Positions 43,724 through 55,109 of a DNA stretch of 64,000 nucleotides are shown here, piece after piece. Made by a program: the position numbers and the translations under genes. Within the stretch, counting starts at the first letter, position 1, and the number at the start of each line of letters is the position of its first letter. Below the pieces are notes generated by a model. That model had not been told where the DNA came from, made no database searches, and saw nothing but the letters and a program-made list of their open reading frames with translations. This stretch comes from Mixophyes australis (taxonomy: Eukaryota; Chordata; Amphibia; Anura; Limnodynastidae): assembly GCA_036250195.1 (NCBI GenBank), contig JAVHZZ010000003.1:17128504-17192503 (forward strand), read 5' to 3'.

Positions 43724-46408
43724 ATTATTATTATTATTATTATTAATAATAATTTATTTATTTATAAGGCGTTACAGGTTCTGTAATGCTCGGTACAGAA
43801 GTAAGTAACAAATATATGACGTAATACACATAAGTAGCACAGATGAGTGTGTGTAATGCTATGGGTACTCACACAGAGTGCAACAAAATACATGACAGGA
43901 CGTACTTTTGTATTTGTCTGAGAGGCATGTTGGTGTCAGTAGCTGAGGGGGAGTGCTGACATTGGATTGCTATTTGGAGGCTTCTGGGGTACCTCTTTGG
44001 TAAGTTAGCTCTCAATTTAAAAACACATATGTATGGCCCAAATATAGGGACTCTCATTGTTTAGAGTAGGACCATCCTATTAGCAAAAGCGCCTTGGCGT
44101 GGCGGATGGCTTAAACATACATTTGCAAATGTGTGCAACAAAGACTTTTGCATTTTTATCTACAGTAGAAATGGCAGATCTGTTGCTGGCTATAGCAGTG
44201 TGCTGGGGGAAAAAATGTTGTGTGTATGTTCCTTGCAGGATAACCCCACCCTTTCAAGCACCTGTTATGGCCTATAAATTGATTTGAGCAGCTTCCACTT
44301 TTGTATTTGTCTGAGAGGCATGTTGGTGTCAGTAGCTGAGGGGGAGTGCTGACATTGGATTGCTATTTGGAGGCTTCTGGGGTACCTCTTTGGTAAGTTA
44401 GCTCTCAATTTAAAAACACATATGTATGGCCCAAATATAGGGACTCTCATTGTTTAGAGTAGGACCATCCTATTAGCAAAAGCGCCTTGGCGTGGCGGAT
44501 GGCTTAAACATACATTTGCAAATGTGTGCAACAAAGACTTTTGTATTTTTATCTACAGTAGAAATGGCAGATCTGTTGCTGGCTATAGCATTGTGCTGGG
44601 GGAATAAATGTTGTGTGTATGTTTCTTGCAGGATAACCCCACCCTTTCAAGCACCTGTTATGGCCTATAAATTGATTTGAGCAGCTTCCACTTTTGTATT
44701 TGTGTAGGACGTACAAGGGAGTCAGACAGTGGACAGACGTGGGACAATAGGTAGAGAGTACCCTGCCTGTGAGAGCTTACATTCTAGAGGGAGTTGTGGT
44801 GAGAGACAGTTGGACTAGTAGGGATAAAATATAGATGACAGGTGAAGGAAGAGGAGGTGATGGATAAGATGGTCCGAAGGTGGTAGGATAGGGGAGCTTA
44901 AAAAGGTGAGTTTTGAGTGAGCATTTGAAGGACTGGGAGAGAGTCGAGTAAGGTGGGCTACGGCGGGCTATGGAGTTTCAAAGAATGGAGCCAACGTGGC
45001 AGAAGTCTTAGAGGCGAACATGATGGGAGGTAATGAGAGGTGAATTGAGGTGGATGAAAGAGGCAGAGCGTAGTGGACTGGTAGGAATGTACCTCGAGAC
45101 AAGGTCAGATATGTAAGGGGGAGAAGTGTTAGTGAGGGCTTCGTTAGTGAGAGTAAGGAGCTTGAACTGAATTCTGAAATGGATGGGGAGCCAATGAAGG
45201 AATTGCGCAGAGCAATAGCAGAAGGGGAGTGATAGGAGAGGAAGTTGAGCCTTGCCGCAGCATTCTATATGGTTTAAAGGTCAGAAATGTGAGAGGCAGG
45301 AAGGCCAGTGAGAATGAGGTTGCAATAGTAGAAGCGAAAAATGATGAGTGAATAGATAAGGATTTTGGTTGCTTCCTGAGAGAGGAAGGCGCAGATTTTC
45401 ATGATGATATGGAGGAGGAAGTGGCAAGATTTGGTGAGGGACTGGATATGAGTGGTAAAGCTGAGGGCAGAGTCATGGGTGACTCCAAGGCAGCGTGCTT
45501 GGGTGACAGGAGAGAAAGTTATGTTGTCAACCAAAAAGGAAATAATGGGAGGAACAGCAACATTGGCGAGAGGAAAAATGATAAGCTCGGATTTAGAGAT
45601 GTTGAGTTTGAGGTAGTGCTGTGACATCCAGGTAGTTACAGCCGAGAGACAGCTAGATACTTGGATTAGGAAGGCGGGAGACAGAACAGGGGAGGAAAGA
45701 TAGTTTTGCGTGCCATTAAATGATTGAATAAGTTCACAGAGAGAGGTGGTATAGAGAGAGAGGGCCAACGATAAAGCCTTGGGAGGACTCCAAAAGAAAA
45801 CAAAAAGGGGGGGAGGAAGAGCCGGAAGCAGAGACACTAAAAGAATGGCCGGATAGATAGGAGACAAACCAGGAGGGAGGTGTTTCGCAAAGACCTAGGG
45901 AGTGAAGGATGGCGAGGAGAAGAGAACGATCGATGATGTCAAAAGCAGCAGAGAGGTTGAGGAGGTCGAGAAGGGAGAATTGACTTTTGGACTTAGCTGA
46001 GAGTTACTTTAGTGAGGGCAGTTTCAGTTGAGTGAAGGGGACGGAAGCCAGACTGGAGAGGGAGGAGAGAAAGTGAGTCAGTTGATTGAAGAGAAATCAT
46101 TCTAGAATTATAGAAGCAAAGGGAAGCAGAGATACAGGGCAATAGTTGGAGAGGGAGGATGGGTCAAGGGAGGTTTTTTGAGAATAGGGGAGATGAGAGC
46201 ATGCTTGAAGGCCAAGGGGAAGATACCAGTGGAGAGAGAGAGGTTAAAGAGGTGAGCAAGGTGACAACAGGCATTAGGGAGTGAAGGAACTTGGAGGGGA
46301 CAGGGTCAAGAGGACAAGTTGTGGAAGATGAGTAGGAAAGAAGAGCGTGGATCTCAGACACAATTACAGGAGGGAAGGAGCAAAGGGTGGTAGAGTGATA
46401 GAGAGGCT
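43724..46408 (-). mobile_element. Decayed L2/CR1-like LINE, unit 2
   Basis: Second copy of 12850-15702, with the (TTA)n tail at 43724, the same frameshifts and the same loss of the YADD block. It differs mainly by a shorter 393-bp tandem insert. Confidence 0.85.
43906..44704. repeat. 393-bp tandem repeat insertion, about 2.03 copies, unit 2
   Basis: Copies start at 43906, 44299 and 44692 (only 13 bp of the third). The flanks are CAGGACGTAC and TAGGACGTAC. It is 165 bp shorter than the unit 1 array, so the copy number changed after the units separated. Confidence 0.85.
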
Positions 46409-46826
46409 TTCAGTCAGGTACATCAGCCCATTTCACAGAAGTTTTTGTAGTTAAGTCTCTAAAGACAAAGACTTCTTTTTAGATAACACTGCATACAGAA
46501 AGTTACAGATTTTTCCTCTCTTGCTTGCTGGACTGAGAAGCAAACAGACACACAGGATTTTGCTTCCTATTTTGGACACAGTAAAGCATAACGTGTATGG
46601 GCCCTTTCATACGGCTCTGGTAACGTTTAAAACATGAGGAAATAGACAATCGTGAATACATAGTTTGTAAAGATTTTAAATAGATGTCTTTACATTGTTG
46701 GAAATTATTGTTAAGTGATATTAGAAAACTTAGCAAAGAGGTTATTGTAGGAGAGAATACCTATGTTGTAAGCTTTGTTAATATCTGCTAGATAAAGAAT
46801 GTATTGTGTAAAATGCCTTCTGGCTC
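46409..46826. other. Non-coding stretch, unit 2
   Basis: Equivalent of 15703-16120. Nothing recognised. Confidence 0.5.
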
Positions 46827-47122
46827 AGAGGGGGCGAGACTGGAGGTCGGGAGAGGCCGGGACGAGGCCAAACGCGTCATTTTGGCCCCACCCCCCCGAA
46901 AACGTAATTTGCGTTGCAGGGGGCGGGGCCAAAATGATGCGATTGGCCTCGTCCTGCCCCCTCCCGCCCTCAAAAATGGCGTGATTCACTGAGAATCGGG
47001 TCAAATGACGTGATTCTCAGTGAAATCCGGGATGCGGGAGAAATGCCATCTCCCCCGGGAGCCCGGGAGACTGACTCGAATTTCGGGAGTCTCCCGGACT
47101 TTCCGGGAGAGTTGGCAAGTAT
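46827..47122. mobile_element. GC-rich foldback element, unit 2
   Basis: Second copy of 16121-16418, with a few substitutions. The right end GGGAGTCTCCCGGACTTTCC is closer to a perfect stem than in unit 1. Confidence 0.65.
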
Positions 47123-48027
47123 GCTCTCACTCTCTTACCCCTTCCCCCCTAAGGGTGTAAAGAGGACAATGTGACATAGCTGCCATATGGTCTTGTATTA
47201 ATAGCTTGTGAGACCAAATAGAGATTAATGGACAATTTATAATGATTGCTAAATAGAAAGGTAATTGTGGTGGCCTTGCAAGAATGGTATATTGTATTAC
47301 TGAAGGTTTAAAAGAATATTGCTAATACTGGTTGTGTAGTCTAATAAGAACTGGGTCTGTTACTGTTGCTATGAAAGTGTTGCATTGGTAGTAAAACAGG
47401 CCATTACAAGCACATGCTGCTGACATGTGCTTGTAACAAAGCATGGCATGGGATCAGCCATTTTAAGCAGTGACTGAGAAATCTTAGCAAGTTGTATTGG
47501 CAAGATTTGTCTGTTAGATAAGATTTACTGTGAGCTGTTTGAGTTGATGGAAAAAGCCAATAGAGATTGCAAGTACTGGATAATAGAAGTGTTTGGTTAC
47601 AAGGTAAATCCAGTTTGTGAAGGCATTTTAGATTAAACTGGTTGTTTAAGAAAGTGAATAGTAAGTGATTAGCTTATAGGAAGTTATTAGTTTAACACTG
47701 TAAGCATATAAAAATGCTGTATAATGCAGTTAAGTGTAAATGAAAGCTTTGCAGGAAGTGATTAGATTATGTAAAGTTTTGCACAGATTGTTGGTTTAAA
47801 TGTTAGTATTAAACTTTGTTTTAAATTCCCGTATATATGGCACTTGCCGGACTGAGACAGACACAACAAACTGCAAGATACAAACAATACATATGTGCAA
47901 AGTAAAGTCCCAGCAGAATGCACAGAAATAAAGTATTTAATTATTGTCACCTGTTAATAATTTAATCATTAATAAAAAGAACATTGAAAAATATAGCAAG
48001 TTTTTTTCTTTCTTTTTCTTTACCAAA
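47123..48027. other. Non-coding stretch before GATA array, unit 2
   Basis: Equivalent of 16419-17318, including the 13-bp stem at 47404-47436. Nothing else recognised. Confidence 0.5.
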
Positions 48028-48032
48028 TAAAT

Positions 48033-48092
<60 letters not shown>

Positions 48093-48110
48093 TGATATAT
48101 ATATATATAT

Positions 48111-48157
<47 letters not shown>

Positions 48158-48188
48158 TGAGATAGATAGATATGAGATAGATAGATAT

Positions 48189-48220
<32 letters not shown>

Positions 48221-48350
48221 GAGATGGAAAAATAGATAGATATATAAATAAATGATGATGATGATGATGATGATAGATAGATATGAGATAGATAGATATG
48301 AGATAGATAGATATTAGATAGATACATACATACATACATACATACATATG

Positions 48351-48395
<45 letters not shown>

Positions 48396-48430
48396 TGAGA
48401 TAGATAGATAAATATGAGATAGATAGATAT

Positions 48431-48461
<31 letters not shown>

Positions 48462-48528
48462 TGAGATAGATAGATATGAGATAGATAGATATTAGATAGA
48501 TACATACATACATACATACATACATATG

Positions 48529-48575
<47 letters not shown>

Positions 48576-48652
48576 CAGAAAGATAGATAGATAGATATGA
48601 GATAGATAGATAGATATGAGATAGATAGATAGATAGATATGAGATAGATATG

Positions 48653-48705
<53 letters not shown>

Positions 48706-48848
48706 TGAGATCAATAGATAGATAGATATGAGATAGATAGATATTAGATAGATAGATAGATAGATAGGATATAGATAGATAGATAGATATGAGATTAATA
48801 GATAGATAAATAGATATGAGATAGATAGATATGAGATAGATAGATATG

Positions 48849-48901
<53 letters not shown>

Positions 48902-48926
48902 TGAGATAGATAGATAGATAGATATG

Positions 48927-48959
<33 letters not shown>

Positions 48960-48961
48960 TG

Positions 48962-48998
<37 letters not shown>

Positions 48999-49012
48999 TG
49001 AGATAGATAATA
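48028..49012. repeat. GATA/TAGA microsatellite array, unit 2
   Basis: About 985 bp of (GATA)n with TATGAGATAG variants and (CATA)n blocks near 48325 and 48505. It is reorganised relative to unit 1. It contains an intruding (ATG)n tract at 48241-48274 that unit 1 lacks. Confidence 0.95.
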
Positions 49013-49684
49013 TATAATTGCTATTGACTGACATAATATTGTACTTTGGCATTTTAATCAGCTCCCCTGATTATTGTAAAATAAACTAGACTTGGAATTA
49101 TTATTAATAATACTGTTGAGTTGTAAGGTGACAGGGTTCCACAGTTCCAGGCGGTGGGAAGAATAGAGCATGCACAATCTCTGCTCAGAATCCATGCTGC
49201 TAGATGCCAAATGTGGAAAGCAGCAACACTGACGACAGTGGCACGGGCTCTGGCTTGCTGGGAGGGTTTTTCAACCTAGGCTTATGCTGGAGTCTCAGGA
49301 GAGCAGGGAGCCAGTGGTGGCCCCAATCCTGCTCATAGGTGCTGGCTGGGGACCCGGGACAGGAGGGAGACAGGGAAAGTACAGGGCGCAGGTAGAAGGG
49401 CAGATCGAATCAAGAAGTATGTGGGGAAGGCAGAGTGTTGACCCGAGCACTAATCGTGCTGCTTGCTCTCACTGTCAGCAGTGAAGGTAAGCAGGATGGC
49501 AGTCTCTGATTGGTTTTGTCACTACAGCACTTAATGCTCCCCACAGGCCATGCGCTATCACGACAGTGCCCGGCATAAGTGCACAAATCCTTTAAAAATG
49601 CAAGGGAGGAGAATAATTTTTAAAAAAACAACAAAAAAACACAATCTATGTTTTAGTGAGTATTATATTTCATTCTAAAGAACT
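49013..49684. other. Non-coding stretch between GATA array and minisatellite of unit 3
   Basis: Near-identical to 18225-18897. Nothing recognised. Confidence 0.55.
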
Positions 49685-50720
49685 GGTGATGTGCTGGTGT
49701 AGTGTGAGGGGGTATGTGCAGTCCTGTAGAGGTGTTGTGTGAGGGGTAGGTGTAGTGCTGTAGAGGTGTAGTGTGAAGATGGGTACATGCAGTGCTATAG
49801 ATATCTAGTGTGAGGGGAGGTACATGCAGTGTTGTAGATATGTAGTGAGGGGGTAAGTTCAATTCTGTAGAGGTGAAGTTGTGAAGGAGTAGGTGCAGTG
49901 CTTTAGGGGTGTAGTGTGAGGGGGTAGGTGCAGTGCTGTAGGGGTGTAGTCTGAGGGGGTAGGTGCAGTGCTGTAGATATGTAGTGCTAGAGGGTAGGTG
50001 CAGTGTAAGTGGGTAGTGCAGTGCTCAAGAGGTGTAATGTGAGGGGGTAGGTGCAGTGCTGTAGTGTGAGGGCGTAGGTGCAGTGCTGTAGAGGTGTAGT
50101 GTGAGGGGGTGTAGTGTTTTAGGGGTGTAGTCTGAGGGGATAGGTGCAGTGCTGTAGATATGTAGTGTGAGAGGGTAGGTGCAGTGTGAGCGGGAAGTGC
50201 AGTGCTCAAGAGGTGTAGTGTGAGCGGGTAGGTGCAGTGATGAAGTGTGAGGGGGCAAAAGCAGTGCTGTAGAGGTATAGTGTGTGGGCTGTAGTGTTGT
50301 AGTGTGAGTGGGTAGGTGCAGTGCTGTAGAGGAGTAGTGTGAGGAGGAAGGTGCAGTGCTGAAGAGTTGTAATGTGAGGGGGAAGGTGCAGTGTTGTAGA
50401 GTTGTAGTGGAGTGCTGTAGAGGTGCAGTGTGAGGGAGTGTAGTGCTGTAGTCTGAGGGGGTAGGTGCAGTGCTGTATATATGTGGTGTGAGGGGTAGGA
50501 GCAGTGAGAGCGGGTAGGTGCAATACTCAAGAGGTGTAGTGTGAAGGGGTAGGTGCAATGCTGTAGGAGTGTAGTGTGATGGGGTAAGTGTAGTGCTGTA
50601 GGGGTGTAGATCGATGTGATAAGTGCAGTGCTGTAGAGGTGTAGTGTGTGGGCTGTAGTGTTGTAGTGTGAGTTGGTAGGCGCAGTGCTGTAGTGTGAGG
50701 AGTGTAGGTGCAGTACTGTA
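49685..50720. repeat. GT-rich minisatellite, unit 3 copy
   Basis: Nearly identical in length and monomer order to the unit 2 array at 18898-19932. Confidence 0.9.
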
Positions 50721-51185
50721 CCTACCCTGATTGTGGCGGCTCTCCTCTTTATTTTTTTCTTCAATCAAAAATGAAGAAGCGTGGATGTTACAAATATGGG
50801 GCCCTACTTGCTGAAAACAACAAGGGGGCCCTACTGGACAAGAAGATCAGAAGACTGCAAGCAACAAGAGGGGCTTTTTGCCCAAGAAGAAAAGAAGACA
50901 TTACAAGCAGGGACTTTTGGATACAAATACTTTTTGGACATTTCAAGCCAGACTTTGGAAATAACAAATTTAATTTGGACTTTTACAAGCCGGACTCTGG
51001 ATACAAAAATATTGGGGACTTAGTTGACAGCCATTTTAGGATTAAAAGCTGCTGACGACAGATGAAAATATCAATGGTGACCATCAATCAATCTATGAGG
51101 AGGTTTACTATCGGGATATTTATGTTCTGAATGTCCGGTGGTGAGCTATTTGCCGGATGGAACGGGACTGATCTCGTGGATTCAT
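50721..51185. other. Non-coding stretch between minisatellite and hAT-1, unit 3
   Basis: Equivalent of 19933-20397, with no gene recognised. Confidence 0.55.
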
Positions 51186-51193
51186 CTAGATAC
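51186..51193. repeat. hAT-1 target site duplication, left, unit 3
   Basis: CTAGATAC, matching 59428-59435 and the unit 2 pair. The insertion is therefore shared by descent. Confidence 0.95.
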
Positions 51194-51508
51194 TAGGGAT
51201 GTGCACCGGCGACTTTTGAGGTCTCGTGTTTTGTGTTTTGGATCCGGATTTTCGTTATTTTTGAGGTTCGGATTTGTCTCGCAAAACACTTGACGAAAGG
51301 TCTCGGTTCGGATTTAAGGTATTGGATTCGGATTTTTTTTGAAAAAAACATAAAAAGTTTAAAAATCAAGTTTTTGGGCTTATTTTCACTCCTAGGCTAT
51401 TATTAACCTCAATAACATTCAATAACAAGCATTTCCACTAATTTACAGTGTATTCTGAACACCTCACAATATAGTTATTAGTCCAAAACGTTGCAACAAG
51501 GTATCTTT

Positions 51509-52010
51509 CTGGACTGCGTAGAGGAGTGGGTCACCACAATATATATTAAAAACCCTGAACTTTTATGATTCGCACCAATAATTGTACCTGGACTGCGTAG
51601 AGGAGTGGGTCACCACAATATATCTTAAAAACCCTGAACTTTTATGATTCGCACCAATAATTGTACCTGGACTGCGTAGAGGAGTGGGTCACCACAATAT
51701 ATATTAAAAACCCTGAACTTTTATGATTCGCACCAATAATTGTACCTGGACTGCGTAGAGGAGTGGGTCACCACAATATCTTAAAAACCCTGAACTTTTA
51801 TGATTCGCACCAATAATTGTACCTGGACTGCGTAGAGGAGTGGGTCACCACAATATCTTAAAAACCCTGAACTTTTATGATTCGCACCAATAATTGTACC
51901 TGGACTGCGTAGAGGAGTGGGTCACCACAATATATTAAAAACCCTGAACTTTTATGATTCGCACCAATAATTGTACCTGGACTGCGTAGAGGAGTGGGCA
52001 CTGGGCACCA
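51509..52010. repeat. 78-80-bp tandem array in hAT-1, unit 3 (7 copies)
   Basis: As at 20721-21300, but with one monomer fewer. Confidence 0.9.
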
Positions 52011-52221
52011 CAATAAAATATATAAAAAACCTTCAACAGATCTGCATTACACTACACATACGGCTGCTCCTCCATCCTCTCCATCATATACATGTTGGAG
52101 TTTTAGCGTGTGACAACCTCTTGTTTTTGATAATGTCAGTGCATTTTGAATATTTTTCAATTTGCCCCACACCACTGAATGTACTTTATCTATGATAAGC
52201 AATACGCATCTATCTATCTTG

Positions 52222-53618
52222 ACTGCGTAGTGTGGTGGCCCCGGTACACAATTTGGTACCGAGGCCACAATATAATTAAAAAACCCTCCACGTGTCTGAA
52301 TTCCACCAAACAAGTATCTGGACTGCATAGTGGGGTGGCCCCGGTACCCAATTTGATACCGGGGCCACAATACCTCCTCCAAACATGCTACAGACAATTC
52401 GTCATTGAGAGACCCCAGACAGACAGGGTCGAAGTGTTATTGTTTGACTTTGTAAACCCAAAAAAATGTCCCTGTTGCACATAGTCGTGCAATGAAGACT
52501 GACTTTTTCATTTAAAGGCACGATCTTTAAAGTGTAGTGTTTGTAAGTCTAAGTCATATTATACTTTTGGTAAAATTGGTTTATTTTGTTCCTCTTTATG
52601 GTAATTAATTAGTAATAGAATTAAAGTAGGAAATAGAATTAAATAGAATTAAAGTAGGAAATAGAGTGGTATAGAGTTGTAGTGTGGTATAGATAGAGTG
52701 GTCCACACAATATAATAATAAAACCCTCAACTGGTCTGAATTCCACCAAACAAGTATCTTGACTGCGTAGTGTGGTGGCCCCGGTACACAATTTGGTACC
52801 GAGGCCACAATATAATTAAAAAACCCTCCACGTGTCTGAATTCCACCAAACAAGTATCTGGACTGCATAGTGGGGTGGCCCCGGTACCCAATTTAATACC
52901 GGGGCCACAATACCTCCTCCAAACATGCTACAGACAATTCGTCATTGAGAGACCCCAGACAGACAGGGTCGAAGTGTTATTGTTTGACTTTGTAAACCCA
53001 AAAAAATGTCCCTGTTGCACATAGTCGTGCAATGAAGACTGACTTTTTCATTTAAAGGCACGATCTTTAAAGTGTAGTGTTTGTAAGTCTAAGTCATATT
53101 ATACTTTTGGTAAAATTGGTTTATTTTGTTCCTCTTTATGGTAATTAATTAGTAATAGAATTAAAGTAGGAAATAGAATTAAATAGAATTAAAGTAGGAA
53201 ATAGAGTGGTATAGAGTTGTAGTGTGGTATAGATAGAGTGGTCCACACAATATAATAATAAAACCCTCAACTGGTCTGAATTCCACCAAACAAGTATCTT
53301 GACTGCGTAGTGTGGTGGCCCCGGTACACAATTTGGTACCGAGGCCACAATATAATTAAAAAACCCTCCACGTGTCTGAATTCCACCAAACAAGTATCTG
53401 GACTGCATAGTGGGGTGGCCCCGGTACCCAATTTGATACCGGGGCCACAATACCTCCTCCAAACATGCTACAGACAATTCGTCATTGAGAGACCCCAGAC
53501 AGACAGGGTCGAAGTGTTATTGTTTGACTTTGTAAACCCAAAAAAATGTCCCTGTTGCACTTGCACATAGTCGTGCAATGAAGACTGACTTTTTCATTTA
53601 AAGGCACGATCTTTAAAG
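52222..53618. repeat. 540-bp tandem repeats in hAT-1, unit 3
   Basis: Copies start at 52222, 52762 and 53302. Palindromic boxes are kept; one loop reads AATTTAATACC in the middle copy. Confidence 0.85.
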
Positions 53619-54464
53619 TGTCAGAAAGAGAGAGAAGACACAGGAGAGGAGAGTTGTAGCTGGGGACCTGGGGTGGAAGCTCCCAGGCTCCCCCAGCATT
53701 GCCTGGAAGTCTGAGCGTGGTGACTGAGCCAGGGCAAGGAATGTGTGCCCTGGATGAGGGGGAGAACTCCATGCCACTATAGTGAACCCAAGAGAGAGGG
53801 GGACACTGCACATGGAAGAGGCCCTGGAGTGAGGGCTGCTACAAGAGGCATGGTAGTTGTAGTGTCAGATCCTGAGGCTGAGAGTACACAGAGTGACGTG
53901 TCAGAGCACAGGAGACATTATCCCCGCAGAGGAGGGATGAGCTGCAGTTGAGAGGTACACAGAGTGTGTCAGAGCTGCATGGAGGAGAGGCTGCCTGCCT
54001 ATTAGCATCCATGCATGTGCCCCTGCAGAAAGGGTGATCTGCAGTGAGTATGGAGTGCAAGAGACATGTAAATTATGTTATTTAACATCTGGATAACATT
54101 AAGAACTGTGCAGGAGGAGTGATAAGATATTTGCAACCATATTCGTATTTCTCATTAATAACTGTGCTGGAGAGAGTAAGGAGATGTATATATTCTGCAA
54201 CCATTATGATTATCGTGCTGGAGGAAGAGTGTAAATAAAAGTTCAGTTTGTTATAGAGATGGTCTGGCGCCCAAATTATTGTGACTTCTATTACACTGCA
54301 CCAAAGTGACATTAACTGTGTCCCACTAACTACAAAGAAACACCTGCATGTGCAGGGACCCCCTGATCATTTACACCCATGCCCATCAGCTAGCCAGGGC
54401 TTGAGAAGGAGGTGCACTGTGTACCCTTTGCACCCCACACTACACACAGTGACAGGGGGTTACA
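53619..54464. mobile_element. Candidate solo LTR nested in hAT-1, unit 3
   Basis: Copy of 22908-23753, same borders and length, with a few substitutions. Confidence 0.4.
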
Positions 54465-55109
54465 TAATGAGGCCACAATATAATTAAAAAATTGGGCATC
54501 AACTGTCACCGTTGTTTAATATCTGATACACCTAAATATGGACTGCACAGTGGAGTGTCCCCGGTAGTAAATTTGGTGCCGGGGCCACAATACCTCCTCC
54601 AACTTCCAAGTGTAGTGTTTATAAAGACACACAGCGTCGAAGTGTTATTATTAGTTGACTTTCTTAACCCTAAAATTGTCCCTGTTGCAAATATTCGTGC
54701 AATGGACAGTTACTTTTCTATTGAAAGACTCAAGCTTTCAAGTGTAGTGTTTATAAAATATAAACAATACAGTAGTTTTAGAGCACGTCAATACCTCTTG
54801 TTTTAAATTATGACACGGCATTTAACTTTTGGTTTAATTTCTTGAATTTTTTTACCTTTGGTTTTACTTTTTGAACATGGCAAACGACTGTTGCTTGGTC
54901 ATATAATGCAAAAAAAAAATTTCCAAGATGGAATTGTCCTTGGGCCCTCACACCCACCCTTATGTTGTTGAAATAGGACATGCACACTTTAACAAACCAA
55001 TCATTTCAGCGACAGGGCCTACCAAACAACTTTGGCTGAAATGATTGGTTTGTTTGGGCCCCCACACCAAAAAAGCTATTCATCTCTCCCTGTACAGACT
55101 AAACAGGCT
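54465..55109. other. hAT-1 3' non-coding region, unit 3
   Basis: Equivalent of 23754-24398, including the inverted pair around AACCAATCATTTCAGC. Confidence 0.55.

Larger units (their letters stand above)
18766..49553. repeat. Segmental duplication unit 2 (complete in this phase, about 30.8 kb)
   Basis: This is collinear with unit 1 on its left and unit 3 on its right, in the same orientation. It holds two extra hAT elements relative to unit 1 (20406-28736 and 37248-43513). Sequence is very close to unit 3 over the shared 14.4 kb and more diverged from unit 1. Confidence 0.95.
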
